Positions 1 to 7,022 are shown, counted from the first letter of the stretch. The stretch is 8,869 bases of DNA from CAYRYU01 sp964428355 (GCA_964428355.1 CAYRYU010000167.1:1-8869), one strand, 5' to 3'. The notes: a model not told the origin generated them from the letters alone. A program made the numbers and translations.

Positions 1-3000
1 GTCATCTCCTTGGTCGTGGCGCTGCAAGGGTCTTCTCTCGATCATCAGGACGGTGAAATCGTCCGGTTGTGGAAGGCCGGTTCCGGAAAAGGGGTTCGAA
101 TCGACAATGATCCGGCATGCCTCGACGATCGGGCGGTGGATGTGGGCCTGGAGAAACTCCCGGAACAACACGCATGGCTCCGGTGTCACGTTCAGGAGGG
201 CTTCGAGGATGCCGTCGGAATAGAAAAGGAGCCGCTCTTCAGGTTCGAGTGTGAACCTCGTTGATGTCAGGGAGGGAAATGGACGGACACCCAGGGGGCG
301 GCCCCTGGCACGGACCTCCGTCAGGAAGCCCCGGGTATCGACCTTGAAAGGATACGGATTGGCGCAGTTGATCAGGGACAATTCCCCGGTCCCCACGTCG
401 AGAACCGTGACCGCCAGCGTCAGGAAAGCCCCCTTCCCCTGCCGGAGAAGTGCCCCGTTCATGGCGTGAATGAGGCCTTCGGGATCGGGCGGGGAATGGG
501 CGTAAACATCGACGACGGCTTTCGCCATGGACATTATGAGGGCGGCGGGAACTCCGTGGCCCGCGACGTCACCGTGGATGACGAGAACCTGCGAGTCCCC
601 GATCGGGATGTAGTCGAAGAAGTCACCCCCAAGCTCGGAGGCGGGGGAGGAGCATCCGAAGATACGGAACTCCCCCGCTTCCAGGATCCGCTGTGGGAGT
701 AGCCTCGCCTGGACTCCGCGGGCAAGTTGGACCTCCTCGAGGCTCTCCATCATCCGGTTGAACTGGCGTGAAAGGTCGCCCAGCTCATCGGTTCCCCCCT
801 CGGGAATCCGGTGCTGGAAAACCTTCGACTGCGCGGCCCTGACTCCCTCCGAGATCTCCCTGACCGGATCAAGGAAACGCCTGGCAAAGAAGAGGCCCAA
901 AAAGCCGGTGAACGAAAGGCAGATCACGGCGAATGCCTGGATATTGAGCCTGAGCCTGTCGATCTCGTTCTCGATGGGGTAAACCGGCCTCAGGGCGAAG
1001 AATGCGTAGGAACTGAGGTTTTCGCCCCTCCGTGCGGCGATGATGAAATTTTCGCCTTTGTACGATATGAAATCGCTGCAAGGCAGGCGGCGTGAAAGGA
1101 ACATCCGGAAGAATCGGTAGAAATCGCGCCCGAGGGGCTTGATCGGGTATCCAGAATAGACCGGCCTGGAGAGGGGCTTCCGCCTTCCCGGCTTCCCCTT
1201 GGCAGGAAGGTGGAGAGCCCCGGCATCGGGGTTCGGCCACAGGGTCAGGGCGCCGATTCTTCCCTTCTCCAGGTGGGACGGTCGGATCCAGGTGGTTTCC
1301 GGCTCGATCCCGGTAACGAAGAGCTCCGTTCCGTCGTCAAGGGGTTTGAGGGGGATTCCCTTCTGGAAATAGAGCTTCGCGATATCTTCTGACTCCCAGC
1401 CCGCCGCGAGGACGTGGCTGAACCGGCCTTGCGAATCCGAAAGTATCTGGATGAGGATGAAACCCTCCCAGAACCCTATCTGGATTCGCTGGAGCTTTCC
1501 CCTGGATCCGAGGATCTCCTGGATCAGGGTCGAAGAACGGTCTCCCATGAGTGATTCGAGCAGCAGTTCAGAGGATTTGACGTCGGGGTGATCACGCTCT
1601 TCGAGGCTTCCCGTAGAAATCCGAAGAACCGAGGAGAGGAGAGCGGGGATGAATCTCGCCCATTCCACGCGTTCCGGGCCCTTTTTGTCCTTCTGGGTGA
1701 GTTTGAAACCCTTCCGCCCAACGAGCCAGGTGATGGGGCACCTGGTTCTGCGCCTGAACTCCTCGAGGTTCCGGAGAAAAGAGTTGTCGGGCCGGATGAG
1801 CCCGGGGGAAAATCCCGACATCAGCTTCTGGATTCCCCCCTCGCAAAACCGGTTCACCAGGATGGTCTGGCGGTCGAGGTTGCCCAGGATCCGGTCACAG
1901 GAGGAAGATGCCTCCTGGACGAGGAAGTCCCTTCTTTCCCGGAGGAACTCGTGAAGCAGGAAGAACAGGACGGAGAGCGGAAGAGCGGTCGACAGGACGA
2001 AAACACCGAGAAGCTTCCAGCGGATGGAAAAGAAAGGGGCGGGGTCGGCGAACCGGAGCCATCCCATCAGGGTTCCGCAAAGCAGGAGGATGGCCAGGCC
2101 CGCGAGACGGAAGAGGCGCAGTTTTCTGGTGTCCGGGTCTTTGGGGGCCGCCGGGGCGGAGAGCAGAACCCTGAACCGGGAATCGATGATTCCCGAAACC
2201 CAGAGCCTTCCCGAGTCTTCGAACCGGGTGATGGGCTCGCGCTCGCACCTGAGGAGGATTCCGAAAACCTTGTCTTCCGACAACTCTTTCGTTGTGCTCA
2301 GGGTGCGGAGCGTGAACATGTCCGCCACGTGGATGTCGTACTTCGGTTTCCTCGCCCGGGAGATGATGCGGGCGATCCCCATGATCGGGGAAAACGCCTC
2401 CCTGTGGACGTGAACGAAAAGGGAGAATCGCTCATCCACCGCCTGGAAGAGCCAGGTTTTCCGGCCCCCGGGGGAGGTCGGCATCCAGTCCGTCCCGAAC
2501 CCCGAACTGAAGCCCCTTGGCTTCAGGCCGATGTCGTTGAGGAAGAACATCATTGGGGAATTGGAATGGAATTCCTCCGGATGCCCGCGGCCGAAAAGGA
2601 CTTTCCTGAGCTGGGAAAGGAGCTTTCTTGCCAGGAACCGGGAGGAGCCGCCGTCCGTTTGGAAAACCACCTCGTCCCTTCCGTCGAAAACTATGAAGGA
2701 AAAAAGGCCCGGGAAAGTCCGCGCAAGGCCTTTCTCCATTTTGACCAGGAAGGCGGTCGGATCGGACTTTCCGCGTGCCCTTCGCGCAAGTCTTCTCAGA
2801 TAGGGCGGCAGAAGGGTTTCCGGTTCGGCAATTGGAAGAAGCCTTGTCATCCTGGCTTCGAGGTTCGAATAGACCTGCTTTCGCCGGTTCTCACCCCGTG
2901 TCTCGAGCACCTTCCGGAAAGCCAGGTCGCCCAGCAGGATGGGGACCCCGGCGAGAAGAAGGACCGAAAGCAGTATGTAGCCGAGATCCTTGATGATCCC

Positions 3001-3051
3001 GACCCGGAAGATACCGGTCCTGGTCCGTGGAATGACCTTCCCGCCGTTCAT
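1..3051 (-). CDS. Membrane sensor with HAMP and SpoIIE/PP2C serine/threonine phosphatase domain (C-terminus cut by window edge)
   Basis: The minus-strand frame is open from ATG 3051 to the left edge: 1017 codons, no stop seen. Apparent topology: TM1 about residues 23-43, extracytoplasmic region 44-315, TM2 about 316-335, short cytoplasmic loop, TM3 about 345-370, second extracytoplasmic region about 371-703, TM4 about 704-723, HAMP linker about 724-772, then a SpoIIE-type PP2C domain to the end. The domain opens with the usual VQARLLPQ-like segment. It keeps the metal-binding motifs GGDFFDY (about 807-813), GDVAGHG (about 827-833), YSDG (about 943-946) and DDFTVL (about 997-1002), so it looks catalytically intact. 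Such proteins usually dephosphorylate STAS anti-anti-sigma proteins in partner-switching pathways; the partner here is unknown. Only a few residues are probably missing after DDFTVLMIE. The Shine-Dalgarno before ATG 3051 is poor; an in-frame stop lies about 14 codons upstream, so a much earlier start is excluded. I do not recognise either extracytoplasmic region. Confidence 0.93.
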   Translation of the reverse strand, partial: MNGGKVIPRTRTGIFRVGIIKDLGYILLSVLLLAGVPILLGDLAFRKVLETRGENRRKQVYSNLEARMTRLLPIAEPETLLPPYLRRLARRARGKSDPTAFLVKMEKGLARTFPGLFSFIVFDGRDEVVFQTDGGSSRFLARKLLSQLRKVLFGRGHPEEFHSNSPMMFFLNDIGLKPRGFSSGFGTDWMPTSPGGRKTWLFQAVDERFSLFVHVHREAFSPIMGIARIISRARKPKYDIHVADMFTLRTLSTTKELSEDKVFGILLRCEREPITRFEDSGRLWVSGIIDSRFRVLLSAPAAPKDPDTRKLRLFRLAGLAILLLCGTLMGWLRFADPAPFFSIRWKLLGVFVLSTALPLSVLFFLLHEFLRERRDFLVQEASSSCDRILGNLDRQTILVNRFCEGGIQKLMSGFSPGLIRPDNSFLRNLEEFRRRTRCPITWLVGRKGFKLTQKDKKGPERVEWARFIPALLSSVLRISTGSLEERDHPDVKSSELLLESLMGDRSSTLIQEILGSRGKLQRIQIGFWEGFILIQILSDSQGRFSHVLAAGWESEDIAKLYFQKGIPLKPLDDGTELFVTGIEPETTWIRPSHLEKGRIGALTLWPNPDAGALHLPAKGKPGRRKPLSRPVYSGYPIKPLGRDFYRFFRMFLSRRLPCSDFISYKGENFIIAARRGENLSSYAFFALRPVYPIENEIDRLRLNIQAFAVICLSFTGFLGLFFARRFLDPVREISEGVRAAQSKVFQHRIPEGGTDELGDLSRQFNRMMESLEEVQLARGVQARLLPQRILEAGEFRIFGCSSPASELGGDFFDYIPIGDSQVLVIHGDVAGHGVPAALIMSMAKAVVDVYAHSPPDPEGLIHAMNGALLRQGKGAFLTLAVTVLDVGTGELSLINCANPYPFKVDTRGFLTEVRARGRPLGVRPFPSLTSTRFTLEPEERLLFYSDGILEALLNVTPEPCVLFREFLQAHIHRPIVEACRIIVDSNPFSGTGLPQPDDFTVLMIERRPLQRHDQGDD

Positions 3052-3135
3052 CAAGTCACTATAGCACGTTGCCCAGATCAGTCCGGGAGTTCAATGGCAG
3101 GCAGGAAACCTCCCGGGCGGAAGCTCAAAAAAAGG

Positions 3136-4067
3136 CTAGCGGGCCGGCTTGCGGGGGATCTTCCCGGATTCCACCCATTCCAGGCATGTGAGGATGTCTT
3201 TCTGGACCCCTGGAGCGATGAGGATCGTCATGTGGTTGTGGAAATACCGCTTTTCGAAAACCTCGAAGCCGAGCCTTGCATTGGAAAGGGAAATCAGGCC
3301 GTCGCCCTTCCCCGTGGTTACCTCGTTGAAGGCCTTGTCGAGAAAGAGCGATTGGAGTTTCCGGCCGAACTGGACGAATCCGCGCCCATCGGTCGAGTTC
3401 GGGAGTCCCTTCCGATGGAGGTAGAGTTCGTTGTAGAACGGTGAGATGCCCTGGAAGAGGAAGTAGGGTATTCCGAGCCGCTTTTCGTCTTCCAGTTGAC
3501 TTGCGAGGCTTCGGATCACCTTCGACCGGGGATCCAGCTCCGAAATCGCCACGCTGTCGATGAACCTGATGGCCTTTGTCAGGAAGCCACGGACGATCTC
3601 GAGGACCGAAACGACCTCCNNNNNNNNNNNNNNNNNNNNNNNNNNNNNNNNNNNNNNNNNNNNNNNNNNNNNNNNNNNNNNNNNNNNNNNNNNNNNNNNN
3701 NNNNNNNNNNNNNNNNNNNGGCGGTATCCACGAGGGGCTTCGCTGAATCGGGAGCCCGCATGGATGTGCAGATCTGCCTCACCGCGATGAGATCGATGGG
3801 GGTCCCCGCGTCGTCGGTTTCATGGACCGTCATGGCGATCGGATCGGTCCAGGTTTTCTGGTCGGTCGCCCAGCCGTGGATCATGACTATCACGGGTTTG
3901 CCAGGCTGGCCGACGTTCACCTTGACCTGGATCTTTTCGTCCGTGAGAGCCTTTCCGTATGCTTCGAACTGGTCCGCGGGCGCCGAAACTGAAGGGTTCC
4001 CGAGCAGGACCAGGAAAACAACAACCAGAGTCGCCAAGGAACGGAACACACCGAAGAATCTCATCAT
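3136..4067 (-). CDS. Secreted alpha/beta-hydrolase, lipase-like, interrupted by an assembly gap
   Basis: The N-terminal part (116 residues before the gap) starts with a signal peptide: a basic start, a hydrophobic run of about residues 11-23, and a likely cleavage after VSA (residue 29). The exported chain has the strand-plus-oxyanion motif VIVMIHGW (59-66), typical of alpha/beta-hydrolases. The part after the gap (160 residues, codons from 3618 to stop TAG 3138-3136) has GKGDGLISLSNARLG, resembling the acid-residue loop of lipases, and YFHNHM, a likely catalytic His. The GxSxG nucleophile elbow is not visible and should lie in the N run. The two halves are in different frames only because the gap is a nominal 100 N. 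GAGG lies 4 nt before ATG 4067 and 7 nt before ATG 4064, so the second ATG may be the real start. The probable role is hydrolysis of an ester or lipid outside the cytoplasm; the substrate is unknown. The SpoIIE sensor gene follows 84 bp downstream on the same strand. A mis-join of two genes is possible but less likely. Confidence 0.8.
3620..3719. other. Assembly gap (100 N)
   Basis: Exactly 100 undetermined bases, the usual placeholder for a scaffold gap of unknown length. It sits inside the lipase-like gene. Open frames running across it with X residues are artefacts and should not be read as protein sequence. Confidence 0.99.
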
Positions 4068-4087
4068 GCCGCCTCGCTTTGAAGGTT

Positions 4088-4109
4088 GATCTCTCCAGAG
4101 TAAGAGATC
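4088..4109 (-). other. Perfect 7-bp hairpin in the leader of the lipase-like gene
   Basis: GATCTCT at 4088-4094 pairs with AGAGATC at 4103-4109 across an 8-nt loop. It lies between the predicted start of transcription and the ribosome-binding site of the lipase-like gene. It could affect mRNA stability or translation, or be a protein-binding dyad in DNA. It has no T-tract, so it is not an intrinsic terminator. Confidence 0.4.
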
Positions 4110-4127
4110 CGGTTCGTGTCACCGTTC

Positions 4128-4136
4128 AGTATAACA
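4128..4136 (-). promoter_or_regulatory. Extended -10 promoter for the lipase-like gene
   Basis: Read on the minus strand, this is TGT followed by TATACT: a TGn extension plus a five-of-six match to TATAAT. No convincing -35 box lies 16-18 bp upstream, which fits an extended -10 promoter. The predicted transcription start is near 4121, giving a leader of about 54 nt before ATG 4067. Confidence 0.5.
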
Positions 4137-4205
4137 GATTTTGTTCCAGTTCGATGCCCGGGAACCATTGATTTTCCCCCATGGCGATTTTGGGGCGAGT
4201 TTCTC

Positions 4206-4234
4206 TTGATTGTTCGCGCCAATCGTGATATGAT
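4206..4234 (+). promoter_or_regulatory. Sigma70-type promoter of the rpsF-ssb-rpsR operon
   Basis: TTGATT (4206-4211) and TATGAT (4229-4234) are separated by exactly 17 bp. Each hexamer resembles the -35/-10 consensus, and the local sequence is less GC-rich than the coding regions. Transcription would start near 4241, leaving a leader of about 60 nt before the GTG start of rpsF. It is the best-looking promoter in the window and fits a highly expressed ribosomal-protein operon. Confidence 0.65.
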
Positions 4235-4251
4235 GCGGGGTACGTTTCCTT

Positions 4252-4276
4252 GCTCCTTCCCTGGTCAGGAGGGGGC
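4252..4276 (+). promoter_or_regulatory. Hairpin in the rpsF 5' leader, candidate autoregulatory structure
   Basis: GCTCCTTCC (4252-4260) can pair with GGAGGGGGC (4268-4276) across a 7-nt loop CTGGTCA: nine pairs, two of them G-U. It ends about 11 nt upstream of the rpsF Shine-Dalgarno sequence. The GGAGG in its right arm also resembles a Shine-Dalgarno and would be masked by the stem. In several bacteria the S6:S18 complex binds the rpsF leader to repress its own operon. I cannot confirm that this hairpin matches that RNA motif. Confidence 0.35.
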
Positions 4277-4303
4277 TAAAAATCCATAAGGAGGTTTTTC
4301 AAC

Positions 4304-4591
4304 GTGCGACCATATGAGACCCTTTTCTTCACAGAACCCAACGTTTCGGATGAGGCGATCGACGCCGTCATCACCAAGGTCGAAGGGGCCATCACCAAGT
4401 ACGGCGGTCAGGTCGAGAAGGTCAACCGCTGGGGAAAGAAAACGCTGGCCTATCCCGTCGAGAAGCAGACCGAGGGATTCTTCGTCCTGATCGATTTCAA
4501 GGCCACCGGCGAAGTGTTGAAGGAACTGGAGCGGTTCTACCTGATCAACCAGAACATCCTCCGGTTTCTCACCACCAAGCGTATCCAGTAG
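4304..4591 (+). CDS. rpsF: 30S ribosomal protein S6
   Basis: A 95-residue protein with typical S6 features: the MRPYETLFF start, the central WGKKTLAYPVEKQTEGFF segment, and the end of the ferredoxin-like fold at LINQNILRFLTTKR. It binds 16S rRNA in the platform of the small subunit together with S18, whose gene is in the same operon. The start is GTG, supported by a strong AAGGAGG at 4288-4294, nine bases upstream. It stops before any long C-terminal extension, unlike the glutamate-rich tail of E. coli S6. It is the first gene of the rightward operon. The ssb start follows the stop codon by 12 nt. Confidence 0.97.
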   Translation: MRPYETLFFTEPNVSDEAIDAVITKVEGAITKYGGQVEKVNRWGKKTLAYPVEKQTEGFFVLIDFKATGEVLKELERFYLINQNILRFLTTKRIQ

Positions 4592-4603
4592 GCCGGCCGG
4601 AAA

Positions 4604-5056
4604 ATGTCCGCGAACCTGAACAAAGTCTTCCTGATCGGGAACCTTACGCGGGATCCGGAGCTCAAGTTCACCCCCCAGGGCACTGCCGTCGCCCGTTTCA
4701 GCATCGCCGTCAACAGGCAGTTCAAGAGTGCCGACGGAGAGCGGAAGGAAGAGGTGAACTTCTTCAACATCGTCGTCTGGGGCAAATCCGGGGAGAACTG
4801 CAGCAAGTTCCTGACCAAGGGACGCTCGGTTCACGTCGAGGGACGGCTTCAAAACCGCTCCTACGAGACCCAGGACAAGCAGAAGCGCACCGTGACCGAG
4901 ATCGTTGCCGACAACGTCCAGTTCCTCGGGGGCGGAGCCCCCAGGAGCCAGGGAAGCGGAGGCGATGAAGGCGCCGGTGATCCAGGCCCCGGCTTCGAGG
5001 GAGCCGAAGGCGGCGGTGGCGGCGCCGGCGGCGGAGACGGCGAGGTTCCCTTCTGA
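4604..5056 (+). CDS. ssb: Single-stranded-DNA-binding protein
   Basis: A 150-residue bacterial SSB. Residues about 1-110 form the OB fold, recognisable from NKVFLIGNLTRDPELKFTPQG (6-26), FSIAVNR, VNFFNIVVWGK, and VEGRLQNRSYETQDK. The rest is a glycine-rich flexible linker, with a GGGGGAGGG run near the end, followed by GDGEVPF. This is a variant of the acidic tip (DDDIPF in E. coli) through which SSB recruits replication and repair proteins. It keeps the terminal hydrophobic PF but has fewer acidic residues at the very end. The protein coats single-stranded DNA during replication, repair and recombination. The ribosome-binding site is weak (CCGG just before ATG), so translation is probably coupled to rpsF, whose stop lies 12 nt upstream. 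Placement between rpsF and rpsR is common in bacteria. Confidence 0.97.
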   Translation: MSANLNKVFLIGNLTRDPELKFTPQGTAVARFSIAVNRQFKSADGERKEEVNFFNIVVWGKSGENCSKFLTKGRSVHVEGRLQNRSYETQDKQKRTVTEIVADNVQFLGGGAPRSQGSGGDEGAGDPGPGFEGAEGGGGGAGGGDGEVPF

Positions 5057-5060
5057 GATG

Positions 5061-5102
5061 CCCGGTTTTCCCGGGAAATCTTGCGTGTTCCATTCATGGA
5101 AC
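5061..5102 (+). other. Two inverted repeats in the ssb-rpsR spacer
   Basis: CCCGG (5061-5065) pairs with CCGGG (5071-5075) across TTTTC. A second, perfect 7-bp inverted repeat, GTTCCAT (5087-5093) and ATGGAAC (5096-5102), has only two bases between its arms. Both lie in the 85-bp gap between the ssb stop and rpsR. Neither is followed by a T-run, so neither is a canonical terminator. They could be an mRNA processing or translational-control site, or a DNA dyad bound by a protein. Confidence 0.4.
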
Positions 5103-5141
5103 TTGAAATGACGATTACCAGAAATCATTGGAGGAATTACC

Positions 5142-5387
5142 ATGGCTGATCAAGAATCCAGACCCGAAATCAGGCGGCCCCGGCATCGGAAGGTCTGCCA
5201 GTTCTGCAAGGACAAGGTCAAGGAAATCGACTACAAGGACATCAACCGGCTTCGCCGCTTCATCAACGATCGCGGCAAGATCGTGGGCCGGCGCGCCACC
5301 GGAACCTGCTGCGGCCACCAGAAGGTCCTCACCCGGGCGATCCGGAAGGCCCGCAACATAGCCCTGCTCCCGTTCAGCGTCGTCTGA
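5142..5387 (+). CDS. rpsR: 30S ribosomal protein S18, zinc-ligand (C+) form
   Basis: An 81-residue S18 with the family signature: IDYKDINRLRRFINDRGKI, then a GRRATGTCCGHQ segment and the conserved AIRKARNIALLPF end. Four potential zinc ligands are present: C19 and C22 (KVCQFC) with C56 and H59 in the TGTCCGHQ loop. It is therefore the zinc-ribbon type rather than the cysteine-less type that replaces it under zinc limitation in some bacteria. S18 binds the 16S rRNA platform as a partner of S6. The start is supported by TGGAGG at 5129-5134 with a 7-nt spacer. No zinc-repressed duplicate is visible here. Confidence 0.97.
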   Translation: MADQESRPEIRRPRHRKVCQFCKDKVKEIDYKDINRLRRFINDRGKIVGRRATGTCCGHQKVLTRAIRKARNIALLPFSVV

Positions 5388-5430
5388 TTCGACGGGCGCC
5401 GGGCTTCGAGAAGAAAACGGACCGATCGGG

Positions 5431-6450
5431 ATGGCTGCCCTGACTTCCTCCCAGAAAACCATCGGCACGACGCTGATGGCTTGTTCGACATTGGGGGGGT
5501 TGTTCCTGGCGGCTTACGTTCCCCTGCTCGACGCGATCCTTTATGCCCTGGCGGGTTTGCCCGCCCTGGTCGTCATGCTCGCATGGGGAGCACCCTGGTT
5601 CGGCGTGTACGGGTTGATCACCGTTGGCCTGACCTCACTGGCCCGGGGATGGCCCTGGGGAATCATCATCACCGCAACGTTGCTCGTCCCGGCGGGTCTC
5701 CTTTCCGCGCTCCTGAAGGTTGGAGAGCCTCCGATGCGGGCGATCGCCACGACTTTGCTGCTTTCCTGCCTCGTGTCCCTGACCTTGTGGTCGGTCGCTC
5801 CCCTCTTCGGCCAGGTTGGCCTCGACCTGTGGGAACAGCGGGCAAGGTTCCGGGAATACGCGAGCGCCACTGAAGCGCAGTGGAAGAAGCAGCTCGAGAA
5901 GGATGGCGATTCGACCGCATTCGTCCTCTGGCGCGAAAACTATCGTTCGGTCACGGATTACGTCGCGCTACTGATTCCCACCACGTTCATCTTCCTCTGG
6001 CATCTGCTTACGGTCGGACTTTTCTACCTGGCGGGGCGGTCGGTCGGGCCCAGGTTCGGGTTCGAGATGCCCTCCCTGCCGAAGTTCTCCACATGGCGGT
6101 TCGACTGGAACCTGATCTGGCTTTTCCTGATCGGGTGGCTCATGTTCCACGGGGCTGATTCCGTCGCCCTCCCGGAAGTAAGGTTCGGGATGCTGATGAT
6201 CGGGGCCAACTGTCTCTCGATCAGCAAGGTCCTCTACTTCCTGCTGGGCTTCTCCATCCTGTTCTTCTTCTTCGAAATGTACAAGATCACCACCGCCAAC
6301 CGGATCACGCTTTCCTTCCTTGCGCTTTTTCTCTCGCAGATCCTGGTCTGGCTTGGAATCATCGACGTCTGGTTCGATTTCCGGGCGCCGAAACCCCCGC
6401 GAAGGGCTTCGGATGACGATGATTCGGAATCCTTTTTCGACAATTTTTAG
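5431..6450 (+). CDS. DUF2232 / YybS-like polytopic membrane protein
   Basis: A 339-residue integral membrane protein. Hydrophobic segments lie at about residues 10-28, 30-50, 54-72, 76-96, 104-128, 178-201, 226-242, 254-284 and 291-313, giving eight or nine transmembrane helices. A charged loop of about 50 residues (129-177) separates the first five from the rest. After the last helix comes a short GIIDVWFDFR segment, then a basic and strongly acidic tail (RRASDDDDSESFFDNF). Position between rpsR and rplI, size and the D-x-W-x-DFR ending match the DUF2232 (YybS) family, whose biochemical function I do not know. Resemblance to membrane-embedded transporter components has been suggested for such proteins but cannot be judged here. 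The start ATG 5431 has only a weak ribosome-binding site. The stop codon overlaps the rplI Shine-Dalgarno sequence, so translation of the two is probably coupled. Confidence 0.82.
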   Translation: MAALTSSQKTIGTTLMACSTLGGLFLAAYVPLLDAILYALAGLPALVVMLAWGAPWFGVYGLITVGLTSLARGWPWGIIITATLLVPAGLLSALLKVGEPPMRAIATTLLLSCLVSLTLWSVAPLFGQVGLDLWEQRARFREYASATEAQWKKQLEKDGDSTAFVLWRENYRSVTDYVALLIPTTFIFLWHLLTVGLFYLAGRSVGPRFGFEMPSLPKFSTWRFDWNLIWLFLIGWLMFHGADSVALPEVRFGMLMIGANCLSISKVLYFLLGFSILFFFFEMYKITTANRITLSFLALFLSQILVWLGIIDVWFDFRAPKPPRRASDDDDSESFFDNF

Positions 6451-6461
6451 GAGGAATTCAA

Positions 6462-6926
6462 ATGCAGGTATTGTTGATCAACGATGTCGACAGAGTCGGA
6501 AAGAAGGGCGAAACCAAGAAGGTCACCGAAGGATACGCCCGCAACTTCCTGTTCCCCCGCAAGCTCGCGATGCCCATCACCGCGGGGACCATGAACAACC
6601 TCAAGCTTCTCCAGGCTTCCTGGAAACGCCAGGAGCACCAGGAGAAGGAGGCTTTCCAGAAGATGGCCCAGCAGCTCGAATCCGCCACCTACCGGATCAC
6701 GCGGAAGGCCGGCGAAAAGGGCCGGCTGTTCGGTTCCGTAACCAGCACCGAGCTCGCGGAGTTGTTCCATCGCGAGAGCAAGGTCGAGGTCGACAAGCGG
6801 AACATCCAGGCCGACCACATCAAGGAGCTGGGGCAGCACGAAGTCACCATCCGCTTCTCCGGTGAGGTCAAGGCGACCGTCAAGGTCGTCGTCCTTCCCG
6901 AAGAAGCCACGGAACCCCAGTCGTAA
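6462..6926 (+). CDS. rplI: 50S ribosomal protein L9
   Basis: A 154-residue L9. The N-terminal rRNA-binding domain is clear: MQVLLINDVDRVGKKGE, followed by VTEGYARNFLFPRKLAMP. A long charged connecting helix spans about residues 44-80. The C-terminal domain includes GRLFGSVTSTELAELF and ends in TIRFSGEVKATVKVVVLPEE. L9 binds 23S rRNA near the base of the L1 stalk and influences reading-frame maintenance. The AGGAGG at 6449-6454 overlaps the DUF2232 stop codon and lies 7 nt before the ATG, an arrangement typical of translational coupling. A short polar tail (EATEPQS) ends the protein. Confidence 0.97.
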   Translation: MQVLLINDVDRVGKKGETKKVTEGYARNFLFPRKLAMPITAGTMNNLKLLQASWKRQEHQEKEAFQKMAQQLESATYRITRKAGEKGRLFGSVTSTELAELFHRESKVEVDKRNIQADHIKELGQHEVTIRFSGEVKATVKVVVLPEEATEPQS

Positions 6927-6958
6927 CCACCGTACCCACGGAAACGGGACGCGGGGGG

Positions 6959-7022
6959 CACCCGCCCGCCTGACTCACGTCGGTCGGGTGAAAGTCGGAG
7001 ATGCCGCCATTCCCTGGCGGCA
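6959..7022 (+). other. Structured GC-rich spacer between rplI and dnaB
   Basis: The roughly 160-bp gap before dnaB is the longest inside the operon and holds two inverted repeats. CACCCG (6959-6964) pairs with CGGGTG (6985-6990), and TGCCGCC (7002-7008) pairs with GGCGGCA (7016-7022) across a 7-nt loop. No T-tract follows either stem, so intrinsic termination is unlikely. They may act as an mRNA stabiliser, a processing site or a partial attenuator separating ribosomal-protein from dnaB expression. I see no convincing promoter for dnaB here. Confidence 0.35.

Noticed and set aside
3127..3138. T-run on the minus strand just after the lipase stop as a terminator
   Set aside because: The preceding sequence offers only a very short, weak stem (GGC/GCC), so intrinsic termination is not supported.
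1588..3444. A 618-codon open frame on the plus strand
   Set aside because: It runs antisense, in the same codon register, to the SpoIIE sensor and the lipase-like gene. The minus-strand proteins have clear motifs and helices, while this translation is charged, proline-rich and resembles no family. It reflects high GC and codon bias.
3579..4067. Open frame ending in RSFRSSRSSVAS after the N run
   Set aside because: The residues after the gap are read in the wrong frame because the gap length is a placeholder. The correct frame continues as EVVSVLEIVRGF and ends at 3136.
4265..5143. A 292-codon open frame on the minus strand
   Set aside because: It is antisense to rpsF and ssb, both unmistakable ribosomal/replication proteins, and its translation has no recognisable domain.
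5096..5149. A 17-codon upstream open frame overlapping the rpsR start
   Set aside because: It has no ribosome-binding site of its own, and its ATG lies inside the GTTCCAT/ATGGAAC inverted repeat. Chance is the simpler explanation.
7002..7022. The TGCCGCC/GGCGGCA hairpin as an intrinsic terminator for rplI
   Set aside because: No run of T follows on the plus strand, and dnaB continues in the same direction.
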